Below, in pieces: positions 44,124 through 55,765 of a DNA stretch of 64,000 bases (its first letter is position 1; each line of letters opens with the position of its first letter). The position numbers were made by a program, and so were the translations under genes. The notes below the pieces were generated by a model, which saw only the letters and a program-made list of their open reading frames with translations, had not been told where the DNA came from and did not search any database. The DNA comes from Ditylenchus dipsaci (Eukaryota > Nematoda > Chromadorea > Rhabditida > Anguinidae): contig SADC01000220.1 of assembly GCA_004194705.1 (NCBI GenBank), forward strand, positions 176,820 to 240,819, given 5' to 3'.

Positions 44124-47100
44124 ATGGTGGTGGGCAAAGAGTCTTCAGTGTGGGTTGCCCTACCAATCAATATCGGTGGCAGGTGAGTAGTACAGCTAAT
44201 GCATTTCCATGCTTGTCCAAAATCTGCTTATTATTTTTTTGGCAGCCATCTAATAGGTATGGAGTTTAGAATCGCTGATCTGACAGATTGGCAGGTCAAG
44301 GCTCTCATCTTGTAGGTGGTGTTGGCGGCTCATCTTCCTCTTTGTTCTACGGTGTGGGCGCAGCAGCTACTTTAGGAGCTATGGGTATTTGGTACATGTG
44401 GAGCAGCTCTCGACCTATCAATGGCAAGATCACGCCATTGGTGGACCCCAACATGCAGACACGCCAATTGTCGGTAGGTAACTTTTAAGCTTGGATAAAA
44501 AGTGTGGTTCCACTGCCTGAAAATGTATTTCAAGCACGTATTGGTAAAAAAAAGAGGTAAAAGTTGATTTCAGGCCAGAGCCGCATAACCAATACCAGAG
44601 TGACCAATTCCCAGTCCGGTAATTATTCGGTTGGTATACTCTCCCCCGCCCCCTTTATCCTTCTATCTTCCTTCGGAGTACGATTTTTTAAATGAGCATT
44701 TTAATTTTATTAGATCTATTAGAAACTCGGCCTACCCTAGAATAGGTGCGATTTACGAAACAGCATCGTTGTTGTTATTCAGGCATGTGGTTAGGCCAGG
44801 GCTCCCAAGTGGGCGAAAAAATCAGCATTCACAATGGCTGATTTATCAGCCAAAATTTTTTAAAATTCCTCTTTATCATGTTTTTAACACGTAAAATACC
44901 GGTTGTTACATGGTTTATTTCGATGCAGAATTTAACGCTGAGCACGCCTGCTTTATTAGTTTTTCAAATTTCGCTCAAGACAAAAAACATTTAAACTTCA
45001 AAAATACGAGACTTGCGAATTTGAAATTTCACAGCAAGTTGCAAGCTTTGAGGCAGTTTCATAAGCAAATCGACCATGCTGAACACGAATCCGATGTCAA
45101 AAATCTAGATTCCTCTAGTGAAATTTAAGTTTTACGTGAAATCGTTTTTGAACTTTTTTGGGAGTCTTGTTAAACACTAAGAAAGCCTGTTTTCTGCCAT
45201 GTTTAACTTTATTTTTTTGCACAAGAATGTTCCATTTTAATTGCCTTTCTTTTGCGCTATAGTAGAGCTGTAAGGATTTTTGAATCGCAAAAATTTTTAC
45301 TTTTTATTCAGAAAAATACGTTTACAAAAAGTGGCGAAATCATTCTTTTTGCTGGTAGTACAATATTTCAGAATTATTTTGGCAGTGTGATATACCGTTG
45401 GAAAGCTCTAATCTGGCTTTTCGACGGTATAAAAACGATACAAAAATTTATAGAAATCATAAGAAAATGAAAATTAACGATAGCTTAAAACGCGAAAAAC
45501 AAGGTTTCAAAAATGGGCCGTTTCTCATATTCTTAGTGCGAATTTTGAAAAACTAATAACACAGGCGTGCTCAGCGTTAAATTCTGCATCGTAATAAACC
45601 AATGTAACAACCGGTATTTACGTGTTAAGCGGAATTTAGCTAAAATTCAGCCCTCCGGGCTGCTAAGTCCCTCAAATTTAATGCTGAACCGAACTGTAAA
45701 AACAGAATTTTTTGTTTATTGGGAATTGGAGAGTACATACCATTTAAAAAGCACAGATTTTCGAAAATTCGCCAGATCTGTGCTTTTTAAAATGGTCTGT
45801 ACTCTCAATTCCCAATAAGCAAAAAATTCTGTTTTTACAGTTTCATTCAGCACTGAATTTGAGGAGCTTGGGGCAGAATTTTGGCTCAATTCCGCTTAAA
45901 AACATGATAAAAATACATTTTAAAAATTTTGGCTGATAAATCAGCCATTGTGAATGCTGATTTTTTCGCCCACTTGGGAGCCCTGGGTTAGGCAAAGGCT
46001 ACGCCCGCGTATGTTACTGCGAACTCAAATATTTTATCCAGTTACGATAACGCAAAAGAAAATTTACAGCTGTTTTGAAAGTTCAAACGTAAGGAAAACA
46101 GTACTCATACGGAGGAGGCTGGAAGGGAAAAAGAAGAGGGGTAACCAACCGAATAAGTACCCCAGTCCGCCCAAAATCAAGTTTTTACTGCTTTATTACA
46201 CGTTTAATCTTCCGAAACATGCAGAACGTGGGTGCTACCACACTTTAAGGTCATCAAAAGCGTGAATTTTTTGAAATCATACTAGAACTTACGTTGTTAT
46301 TAGTATTCTAGTATACTTAATCAAATAAAGTTAATACTCGAAAGGACGCCAGAAAGTGTGGTTACATTTTGAATATGATATTTTATATGACCTTGCCTGT
46401 GAAATACGCAGAAAAGTCAAAATTCTGGAAAAGTTTCCAACATTTCAGTATTTTTGACATTTTTCTGAATTTTTTTTTTTTTTTTCAAATTTTTTTAGAG
46501 CAAGGTTGTACACAGCTTTTTACTCAAAATGCAGACCTACTTTGTGGCGTCTTTTCAAGTATTTATTTGTATATAATAGGGTAGTTCGCGGTCGGTTATC
46601 CGACCGACCGGATTTTTTGCCAAAATTAACCGACCGAATAACCGGGTTCGAAAAAAACCGGTTAACCGATAACCGGGTCTATTAACCGTCGGTTATTCCG
46701 GTTATGTATTGGATAGAATGGGCCTTCGAGCAAGCAAGCATTTTCAAATTATTCGAAATTTCAATGGAAGACAGACTTTAGGGGGGGTTATTTGACTAAA
46801 AATGTAATTTTCGAACCCAGTTAATTTAATTTGCGCTTTTAAACTTTTTTTGACTAAACAATACTACCTTTTTCTGACTTTTTTCGGTGCATAGTCGTTT
46901 CCCAAATATTCCAGAACTGGAATATTTGAGAAACGTTTCACAAATATTTCAATTCTGGAATTTTTCCTTTTGCAATATGTCATTAGAGCACTTATTTGTT
47001 GCCTTTCATTAATTAAGTACGCATAAAAAAGTTCAATTTACATTTTACATTTAAAAAATTTTAAAAATACTTTTTGGGGATAAGCTAACATTTGTGTTTA

Positions 47101-50100
47101 AAGTAGTCCTTAAGGCTTCTTTGAAGCATCGTATTTCTTAAAAGTACGCCTGACGATTGGATACAAAAATTGATTGGATACACTTTTAGTCCCCGACTTG
47201 TTATTTCACATTTTTATGATTTAATTTCCGGGGCGAGATAGCCAACTATACAGCCAACTATATGATAGCCAACTATATTTTTTGACCCAAATTTGGCTTT
47301 GTGAACCAACTTGTATAAAGATCTATGCCCGTTTTGGTCATTCGGCACTTTAGTCTAACCAATTGCAGCCAAATTCTCAAAATAGCCCAAAAAACGAAGA
47401 TTTTTAATACTTTTCTAAACATCATTTCAGGATGGTTCCCGAGTGTGTAAGTACCTCAAATCAGACGCCTTGATGCGCTGTCGATATGGAGATGTGACTA
47501 CCTTGTATGAGGCTGTTCGCAGAGGTGCTCGTCTTTCCAAAAATGGACCAATGTTGGGCTATCGCAGCAAGCAGGAGGATGGCTCTGAACCATATGTTTG
47601 GATCCACTATGACGAGGTAACATTACTAGCTCCACCCAAAAAAACCTTCAAATCGACTGAATTGCAGGTGCTGCACCGTTCACTGGTTGTAGGCAAAGCA
47701 TTGCGTAAACTGGGCCAGCCCATAGGTCAGAAGTGTTCATTGGAATATATTCTCGAACAGACCAGAGTGGATTATTGTGGAGCAGGCCACTTATTCTTTC
47801 AACAATGTTCTGGTGCCATTGTATGAAACACTGGGAGCTGATGCTTGTGTTTTCATAGTTAACCAGGTATAAAATACTTTCTTCACAGTCTGAATTAGCA
47901 AATCTTATCTATGCCCAATTTTCAGGCCAATATCCAGGTGGTCTTCGCTGATACTCTCGAGAAAGTAATGGTACGCGTGTATTTTGGTTTCCAACTTAAA
48001 TATGGCACTGCGGATATTCATTTGGCATTTTTTCTGCCAATTTCTGACTCTCATGCCTTTATACCATACATTTTTGAAATTTAAAATTAGTTGACCGTCT
48101 TTTTGAAAGCCTAAACTCCAAAGGCATTGGGACTTCTTGGAATTTCAGGGCATTTATTATCAAAATCGCACCTTTTTTTGCGTATTCTTTTTCTACAGCT
48201 TTTATAACGACTGTTAAAGAGGGGGGGAGTACATGTTTCGTAGGATTTTTGACCATTATTATTTTTTTTCTATTAGCTGTGATTTTTATGGCCAACGAAT
48301 CAACTGTAATATATTCCTCGGCCAACTTTTCGGAAAGAATCCGAAAATGTTATCAGAATATAGATGCTTTCAAAAATCTCATGAAAACACCAAAATTGAT
48401 CAGAAAATTCTTTCGGTATTATCCTTGCATACCCTGTTTACATTAAAAATCATGTCTGTGTCATTGTGTTTTCGGCTAATTTTTCTGCAAATCTAGTAGG
48501 CAAGTTACCGCTGAGACGGTAGCTAAGACAGTAGGCTACATTTTGAGTTGAAAGTTGCCAATAACTATCTGAAAAAATTAAACCAAAATGAAAGCTATAC
48601 CACAGGAATTTTACAAAGGTACGCTACGCAAATGCCGGATGAATGCTTTGGTCAATTTTGGTGTTTTTTCACGAGATTTTTAAAAAAGTATGTGTATTCT
48701 GATGACATTTTCGGATTCTCTTTAAAAATTTGGATAAGGAATATAAATACAGCTGAGTCATTAGCTATAAAAGTCCAGTCAGGAACAATATAATAATGTC
48801 AAAAATCTTACGAAACATATACCCTTCCTCTTTTATCTTAGCCAAAGCCTTATGCGTAAGGTAAGCCAGCGCTCGTCAGGATGAACTCAAAAGTGTGTCC
48901 TAAACTGCGAAAATCGCAGAATGACAAAAAAAGCGGAGAGTCAAAATTGTCCCGAAATTGCGCAAACACCTGCACACCGACTCCGAAAATAGCCTTATTG
49001 TCGTAAAAAATACCAGACCGAAATTAAATTCAGTGTATACAGGTGGCCCAAAAAACCTGAAAAAATCTGAAAATTTTTGTCGAGGGCTTCGCGCACCGTC
49101 TGAAATAAATCTTTTTGGTGCAAGCAAGGATGTTGAAATAACGGTTGTGAGCCGGTACCGAGTTCTCTCATTTTGCCGTAGTCTTAGGTATAGCTCTCGT
49201 AGCATGAGATTAACGCAGCTTGCTCCACAGGGCTAACTCACTAAGTGGTTGCTTCCCATATGTTGCTTGCCTTGAAGCTGACCTTATGACCTAAGACTGC
49301 AACCGTCCATCCTTGTTACACCAAATCAATGAAAAAATAAGAGAGCAAGATAAAAAAAACAATAAAAATAAATGCGACACGCAAAATTTTGATGGCTGTG
49401 ACTGCCTCAATTAAGATGCTTTAAATGTCTAAATTCGAACAACAAATTCTGATACAATTATTTAAATTTTTGTTGTAATTTTCGAAATGTTTTGTACTAG
49501 CACGTAGCGCTTGATCTTGGCGTTCAAACAAGCTATCAAACACTGCTACATGATGTTAGAAATCAAAAAATTTAAAAGCTTCAAATAAAACAGTGTCAAT
49601 TTTGAAAATTTTCAGGTTTTTTGGGCCACCCTGTAGTTTGCTCAAAAAGCTAATCCATGAACCATTTGCAGGTCTTTTGGAAAAAAGAGATGAGTGTAAA
49701 TGCCTAAAAACCATCATCCTGATTGGGCAAGAGCTAACTGAAGAATTGATCGAGAAAGCAGCAAGTGTGCAAGTAGCCCTGTACTCCTTTGCCCACTTTG
49801 AGCAAATAGGCCAAGGAGAAGCTGTGGCTGATCTGCAAGCTGTGCCACCAACGCCCGATGACTTGGCCACCATTTGCTATACTTCGGGCACCACAGGCAC
49901 TCCTAAAGGCAAGTTTTTCAGTAATGGATAGCAAGCTATAATAGTGTGTTTTGCAGGTGTCATGTTAACTCATGGCAATGTGATTGCTGACTGCACCACC
50001 CTCGACTACTTTAAAAGCTCCAAGCTGGACTACAAGGACGTCATGATGAGCTTTTTGCCACTTGCTCACATGTTTGAGAGGGTGGTTCAAGCAGGCATAT

Positions 50101-53100
50101 ACATGGAAGGAGGCGCTGTTGGCTTTTTCCGTGGTGATATTAGGTTGCTGGTAGACGACATTAAGGTGAGTAAAGGCATTGTTAAAGAGGCATGCTCGCC
50201 TTTACCAAAATGCGACATTTTAATTCTCGTTTGAATTTTACTGGTACCCGCCTTTCAAAATATTCCCATCTGCCACGAGCACGCCCCTTTAAAAGGGCAT
50301 CTCCGTGATGTTAAGTGAAAAAAGGCAAAAAAAATTACAAAATTGTCCTCGTTTGATTTTTTCGTAAGAAACCTACCAAATTTTGTGACGAAACATTTGG
50401 CTTGCTTTTATCTATGATGTCTAGAACAAATACAGGAAGGCGCAAAGAAGTTCAATATTTCGGCTTTAGGTGAATTCATCGACGGTAAATTCATCGACAG
50501 GTGAATTCATCGACATTTTGGCGTTTTTTTTATGGTCTTCTATTCATACCTTTTTGATTCAAATGTTCTTCTCAAATCCAACCTCAGTTCTACTGGATAA
50601 TCCATGCACCTTCTGCGCTAATTCCAGGATCTTAAAGATCGTTTGACACTGGTAAAGTTAGGTTTTGCTATACCCTATTTATTATAATAGAAGGCCAGTC
50701 TCTATTAGAAGGCCACCCCTTAGGGCCAAAACTAGGTGGTATCGCATCTTTAACCATTTTATCGCATTTTAAACAATTAAAAATTTTGGAGTCGAAAAAT
50801 AGAAGACCATGGCTTCTATTAGAATAAATACGGTATTTACAAAAACTGTGAAAATACCATCAAAACGTAATTTAACTAGTGTCAAAACATCTTTAGAATG
50901 GTCGAATTAGTACAGAAAACAAGTTTTTGAGTCGAAAAACAAAAAGAATTTTTGATCCAAGTGGACAACCACTTGGTTTTGTTGATGTATGGGACATCCA
51001 GCAAAACTGTGGTCGGCCTTTAAGAGTGGCTTAAAAATAGATGGTAAAGGCCGTGGTTCTGGGGTTTCTGTAGCTGAAGTCATTGTTTTAGTATTAACAG
51101 ACCCTGCATAAGACAGGGTTTTGGGAAGGATGCAATGCTTTTGATTACTTTCGGCTAAATCCAAAATGGCGGATTCTGGAGGAAACCTGATTAGGGAAGG
51201 TCTCACGCGGCTATTCCTAACCATCCTGAGGCTTCCTGGGCTTTTAAACCCTATTTTAGTCAATAAAATCATGTTTGCGGCCACCGGGATTCGAACCTGT
51301 AGCCGTATGAATCGTAAAAGGTACAAACAAAAGGCTATTAAACAAAACGCCAAAATGTCGAAGAATTGACCTGTCGATGAATTCACCTTTCGATGAGTTG
51401 ACCTGTTGATGAATTGACCTGTCGATGAATTCACCTTTCGATGAGTTGACCTGTTGATGAATTGACCTGTCGATGAATTCACCGTCGATGAATTCACCGT
51501 TTCCCCAATATTTCAAATGGAAGAGCACTTAAAGTGCCCCGTTCCGGCTTTTTTCTGCCCGCTTTTGTTGGAAAGGGCAAGTTTTTGGGCTAGGATAGAC
51601 TTAGGCTAGAATAGGCTTCCTGCTACGTTTTACCCAAAAAAACAAAGGTTGTGAAACAAGAGCTGTCTGTCGAATCGTAGATGTTGTTGACCCAGTACTG
51701 TAGAATAGGCTTAACTAAATCGGGCAGAAAAAAACTAAAAGTGCTCACCTTAAATCATTCCTATTACAAACTCAAAAAACGGGCAGAAAAAAGGTAGAAG
51801 CGGGCAAAACAAATTTATCCATTTCAAATATGTAGTGCAAATCCCAAGAAAAATAAAAAATTGAACATGAAAATTAAATTTTTTTAAACCTTACTTTTAA
51901 AGATTTTTTCTAAAAAAATTTTTATTTCAGACATTGAAGCCAACAGTGTTACCAGTGGTGCCGCGAGTGCTCAACAGACTCTACGACAAAGTGTTGGCTG
52001 AAGTCAACAAGTCCAAGATTAATCAGCTCATCTTCGACGCCGCTATCGCTTTCAAGCAGAGAGAAATTAGCAAGTTAGTAATACTGGTAGTAGTAACCAC
52101 AACAAGCAAACAAACCTTATGTGTTAAGCTGGATAATCCGCAACAACTCGCTGGTCGACAACCTCATATTCAAGAAGGTTCGAGAAGGACTGGGTGGACG
52201 GGTAAAGCTGATGATAACAGGATCTGCCCCATTATCAGAAGCTGTGCTTACCTTTGTGCGCTGTGCTATGGGTTGTGTGGTGCTTGAGGGCTATGGTCAG
52301 ACCGAGTGTGTGGCTGCTGCTACTGTAAGTTGCTTTATGTCATTTTCGGTGTGCGTACTCCACTCATTTCAAACTTTTATCATAAATAGGTGGGGTGGGC
52401 CACTTTTGTTTTATTTCACACAAAAAATTACTGAATTGTAGATAACTATCGAAGGAGACTATATCCCTGGGCATGTAGGAGTGCCTCCCCTTGCAATGCC
52501 ATCAAACTGGTTGATGTGCCCGAACTGGGCTATTTCGCCAAGGATAAGGGTGGAGAGGTGTGCATCAAAGGCACCAATGTATTCAAAGGCTATTACAAAA
52601 ACGAGGAACAGACTCGAGAGGTGCTAGATGAGGATGGCTGGCTGCACACTGGAGATATTGGCAGGTGGACTGACAGAGGCACTCTCAAGATTGTAGACAG
52701 AAAAAAGCACATCTTCAAGCTTAGTCAGGTAAATCTAACCTAACAAAATGGCTCAAATTCTTTTATCCTGTCAAATCTAATCACCGTATTTCCTCTAATA
52801 ATGCGGCCCTTTGCGTTCAAAATCGTGTTCTTGGAATTGTGATTTTGACGCGATTTTTAAAGACTTCTCTCAGGCAAGTTAGCGATTCTTTTGTCGCCAG
52901 TGAGATGAGCTACAAAATGAGTGGTAACTTGCATGACAGATGTCTTAAAAATGGTCCAAAAACAGAGTGCCAGAAAAACGTTTTTCAAATTTAGGGACCG
53001 CCTTATTAGAGGAAAAACGGCATTTTACCAATTAAATTTTTAAAAAAATTACAAAACACCTTTTTACAAAAAATTTGAAATTTCCTAAAAAAAATTAAAT

Positions 53101-54079
53101 TTTACTTTTTATTTATTTTTTAATTTTCCAAAATTTTACTTTATGATTTGCAAAAAAAACTGTTGCATTTAGGGTGAGTATGTGGCACCGGAGAAATAGA
53201 ACAGATCTACACTCGTTCCAAGTATGTGGCTCAGTGTTTTGTGCATGGAATCAGCCTCAAGACCTGTTTGGTGGCCGTGATTGTGCCTGACCCAGAGGTG
53301 TAAAATAAATGCTACCGGCTGAGAAAGCAGAATTTTAGTTGTTTGTTATTTTCAGGTGATACCTGGTGCTGTAGAAGCACAATTGGGAGTGCAGGGAAAA
53401 TCTTTCCAAGAACTCTGTATTCTGCCACAAGTCAAGAAACTGATCATGGAGGACATTTTGGCTGTTGGCAAGAGAGCCGGACTCTTCAGTTTTGAGCAGG
53501 TAAACTAAAGTGACATAAAAATTTATTCCTCAAAATTATTGGCAGCTCTGGATGAATTTTCCCCAGAATACCGGGGTTTTCGGAGAAGTCAACGAAAGAC
53601 CCCAAAGTAACCCACGCTTGTTCCAAAAATTATACTTATATAATATCCCTTTTCGGTTTCGTAATTTTTCGGAATCCATTTCACCTTATCAAAAATTCAT
53701 GCTGGGATTTATTTTCACGCTTACTTTTCTGACAGCCTTACTTGTAACACTTTATTTTAACAAAAACTCTCGCTACGTTTTATAAGATAAGCATGAGGTG
53801 GATTCTAAATTTTAGCTATAGATGAGATCTTTTCTTAGGTGAGGATGAGATGGTGGCCCTATCTTATCCTCATCTCACATGGAATTACTTTAGGAACTTG
53901 TCTACTTTAGCAACAAACATAAAAATATTCTAAATTCACAGGTGAAAGACGTGTTCCTTTGCTCTGAAATGTTCAGTGTTGACAGCGACCTTCTGACACC
54001 CACACTTAAAAGCAAACGCCCAAAGCTGAAGGATCATTTTGCCGAACAAATTGCCAAAATGTATGAGCACTTGGACTAA
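44124..54079 (+). CDS. ACSL: Long-chain-fatty-acid--CoA ligase (ACSL1/5/6-like), 13 exons
   Basis: It activates long-chain fatty acids to acyl-CoA with ATP at ER or mitochondrial outer membranes. Exons: 44124-44182, 44287-44473, 47431-47616, 47668-47866, 47926-47970, 49672-49908, 49957-50165, 51931-52073, 52129-52324, 52442-52728, 53173-53297, 53356-53499, 53942-54079. The product is about 719 residues, normal for the family. The N-terminal anchor is LFYGVGAAATLGAMGIWYMW. Then NRPEWIIVEQA, PLYETLGADA, the AMP/P-loop YTSGTTGTPKG (exons 6/7), FLPLAHMFERV, EGYGQTEC, DGWLHTGDIGRW and DRKKHIFKLSQGEYVAPEKIE parts appear in order. Phases fit at every junction if one base is restored at about 47733, 47755, 47970, 52490 and 53196; four of these are in homopolymers inside exons and one (47970) is at the exon 5/6 junction, where a missed micro-exon is the alternative. 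Intron 6 is GC-AG (AAAG|GCAAGT). Introns of 48-59 nt sit beside repeat-filled ones up to 3 kb. Confidence 0.95.
44797..45985. mobile_element. hAT-like palindromic element with perfect 8-bp duplication, ACSL intron 2
   Basis: It begins CAGGGCTCCCAAGTGGGCG and ends CGCCCACTTGGGAGCCCTG. Terminal arms exceed 65 bases, and inner arms (CGATGCAGAATTTAACGC against GCGTTAAATTCTGCATCG) also pair. GGTTAGGC flanks both sides (44789-44796, 45986-45993). A further palindrome at about 45653-45866 is nested in the right arm. No transposase. Confidence 0.9.
46572..46705. repeat. ACCGG-rich repeat cluster in ACSL intron 2
   Basis: Words CGGTTATCCGACCGACCGG, AACCGACCGAATAACCGGG and GGTTAACCGATAACCGGG recur in both orientations. 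It resembles a subterminal array of a hAT-like element without clear tips. Confidence 0.55.
46706..47430. other. Rest of ACSL intron 2
   Basis: AT-rich. Three GCCAACTATA words at 47240-47278 are the only repeat. It ends in the ATCATTTCAG acceptor of exon 3. Confidence 0.5.
49040..49633. mobile_element. CAGGGTGGCCCA-type MITE in ACSL intron 5
   Basis: Left CAGGTGGCCCAAAAAACCTG and right CAGGTTTTTTGGGCCACCCTG (split here as two words) are inverted, TA on both sides. The left end lacks one G of the CAGGGTG tip, another one-base homopolymer loss. The right end is 37 bases before the exon 6 acceptor. Confidence 0.8.
50186..50288. mobile_element. piggyBac-like MITE in ACSL intron 7
   Basis: It begins AGAGGCATGCTCGCC and ends GAGCACGCCCCT with TTAA on both sides (50182-50185, 50289-50292). 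It starts 21 bases after exon 7. Confidence 0.8.
50673..50833. mobile_element. CCGTATTT-type MITE, nested in intron 7
   Basis: It begins CCCTATTTATTATAATAGAA and ends CTTCTATTAGAATAAATACGG less one base, TA on both sides. The inner repeat TATTAGAAGGCCA resembles the element at 20163-20423. Confidence 0.75.
51283..51365 (-). repeat. tRNA-like segment with perfect B box
   Basis: On the minus strand GGCTACAGGTTCGAATCCCG resembles a tRNA T-arm with B box GGTTCGAATCC, preceded by TGGCGTTTTGTTTAATAGCC where an A box would be. The acceptor stem does not close. It is a SINE-like or tRNA-derived piece. Confidence 0.5.
52784..53020. mobile_element. CCGTATTTCC element in ACSL intron 10
   Basis: It begins CCGTATTTCCTCTAATAATG and ends CCTTATTAGAGGAAAAACGG. 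The usual TA flanks have become CA. Inner arms with TCTCAGGCAAGTTA and TAACTTGCATGACAGA pair. Confidence 0.75.
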
Positions 54080-54088
54080 AATGAGCTA

Positions 54089-54094
54089 AATAAA
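54089..54094 (+). terminator. Poly(A) signal AATAAA of ACSL
   Basis: A canonical AATAAA begins 10 bases after the TAA stop, implying a very short 3' UTR with cleavage near 54105-54115. Confidence 0.7.
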
Positions 54095-54280
54095 CTATAA
54101 TTTTCGACATAATAACCTACACAACATGTACAAATATGGTAATATTTTTGTTGGCACCTTTGTTTTTTTTCTATTTTCTTGTCTTTTAGCCAAAATACAC
54201 AAAAATTATCCGAAATTTTTGTATTCTTTTCAGAATGTGAACTTTAGAAAATAGAGAGAAAAAAGTTATTGGTGATAACA

Positions 54281-54953
54281 CAGGGTGACTGAAGACATTC
54301 ATCTGATTTCCAAGAGCCATAACTTTTTTCCTGGCGCATTTTCGAAAAAAAAGCTGTCGGTCAAGTGTAAGTGGCTCTAGTCTTAATTTGGGCTCTACTC
54401 TGGTCTGAATAGGCTGTAATTGAAGTGGGCTCTCAAAAGTCTGAATTTCACCAGTAAATTTTATTTTGGAATTTTCTTTCGATTTTGTTACAATTTTTTA
54501 GCTGAATTTTTACTTGATCTTGGCTTTCTAATAAACTATCAAAACACCGTTGATGCATTTTTTAATATTTTGCAAATCATCTTAAACGTCTCCTAAGTAA
54601 TTTTTATAACACTAAAACGATTAAAAAAAGATGTTTTCTGGCACTTTTCTGCATGAAAAATCAATTATCTGAAAAAATACTTCTGACCAATATTTGACTT
54701 TTTGCCTTGTGGGACCAAGGCAAATCGAGGATTTGGTCAAATTTTCATCGAAACTTTTTTTAGATAATTGATTTTTTATGCAGAAAAGTGTCAGAAAACA
54801 TTTTTTCATCGTTTTAAGTATACAAATATTAATTGTGAGACGCTTTAAGGTCATTTGCAAATATTACAATATGTGCCCCATGAAATACGCGAAAAACCAT
54901 TTTTATAAAATGCGTTACTATTTGAAATAAGGCGGATAACTTGGGCTACCCTG
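54281..54953. mobile_element. CAGGGT-ended element with inner palindrome
   Basis: Short ends CAGGGTGACTG and GGGCTACCCTG (then TA) frame a palindrome at about 54560-54870, whose arms GATTAAAAAAAGATGTTTTC and CAGAAAACATTTTTTCATCG enclose GCCTTGTGGGACCAAGGC (54703-54722). The palindrome is the same type as at 19670-20140. Confidence 0.55.
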
Positions 54954-54955
54954 TA

Positions 54956-55620
54956 TAAGGCATTTCAACAAAATGTTCGAGGAAGCAATTTCTTTTGGTT
55001 TTTATGGTAAATTTTTGAATCGGTATAACATACCTCTAGGGCGCTCCGAGGGCACTATATCGTGTCACAACTCAACTGCAATTAAAGGGCTATAACCGCT
55101 TTAGAATTGTTGAAATTTTAATTAGCTAGGGAAAGCACTCTTTCGTCCAACACTATCTCACTACTATACTCTTACGCGATTTTCAGATGGTTGAAGATTT
55201 TTCGAATTTTTTCAAAACACTCAAGAGTATATTTCTAGACAAAAGAGTGCTGTCCTCCGTGAGTTTAAATTTCAGCAATTTTATTGCCATTAATGAAGAT
55301 GCTCTATTAGGAGCTTTGAGAATACGAAGTCAAATAAAAATTTATCAACCTTTTTTATATGTGACTTATTTACCGCAGAATTCTTTATAGATTTTATTCG
55401 GGTCTCGAGATTTATCTTATATTCTTCTGTCTTACAGGTTGCTGCTTTGTGTGTATGAATCGTGTATCTCTTGTTTTGTGGGTATAGATCTGAATTCTAG
55501 TTTATGATTATTTTACTGTTTTAAAATAAACAAATTTTGATCGACCAATTTCAATGTACATCCCATGATTGCAATAGGGACAGAACATGGACCATAGTCA
55601 AAACTGGTCTAATATTACAA
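54956..55620. other. Spacer, nothing recognised
   Basis: A 67-codon open frame at 55187-55390 has no family support. Confidence 0.3.
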
Positions 55621-55765
55621 CCAGTGTTGTCAACCGCACCAGGTGCCGCACCGGCACCGCAACGGCCGGTGTCTGGTGCGGTGCCGGTGCGGGGTAAGAG
55701 AGGACCCGTGCCGGTGCGAATGAATTTAAGGCTGCACCGGCACCGAGTTCGTTTCAGACGAAGGT
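55621..55765. repeat. CACCGG-rich hAT-like end
   Basis: CAGTGTTGTCAACCGCACC is followed by GCACCGGCACCG words in both orientations, matching the fragment at about 16120-16186. The other end is not identified. Confidence 0.5.

Larger units (their letters stand above)
50469..51498. mobile_element. Element with GAATTCATCGACAGGT tandem termini, ACSL intron 7
   Basis: The left end GGTGAATTCATCGACGG, repeated about three times, pairs with a right array (about 51360-51498) of GTCGATGAATTCACC and TCGATGAGTTGACCTGT units. The 1 kb element contains the element at 50673-50833 and a tRNA-like segment at 51283-51365. The long minus-strand open frames over the right array are repeat artefacts. Confidence 0.75.

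Noticed and set aside
47617..47667. Reading straight through the 51-base segment as ACSL coding sequence
   Set aside because: It is in frame without stops, but has a GTAACA donor and TTGCAG acceptor, adds residues not expected in the family, and interrupts the HYDEVLHRS junction.
50907..51497. 196-codon minus-strand open frame, the longest in the window
   Set aside because: Its N-terminal half translates the GTCGATGAATTCACC tandem array and the rest crosses a tRNA-like segment; no family or splice support.
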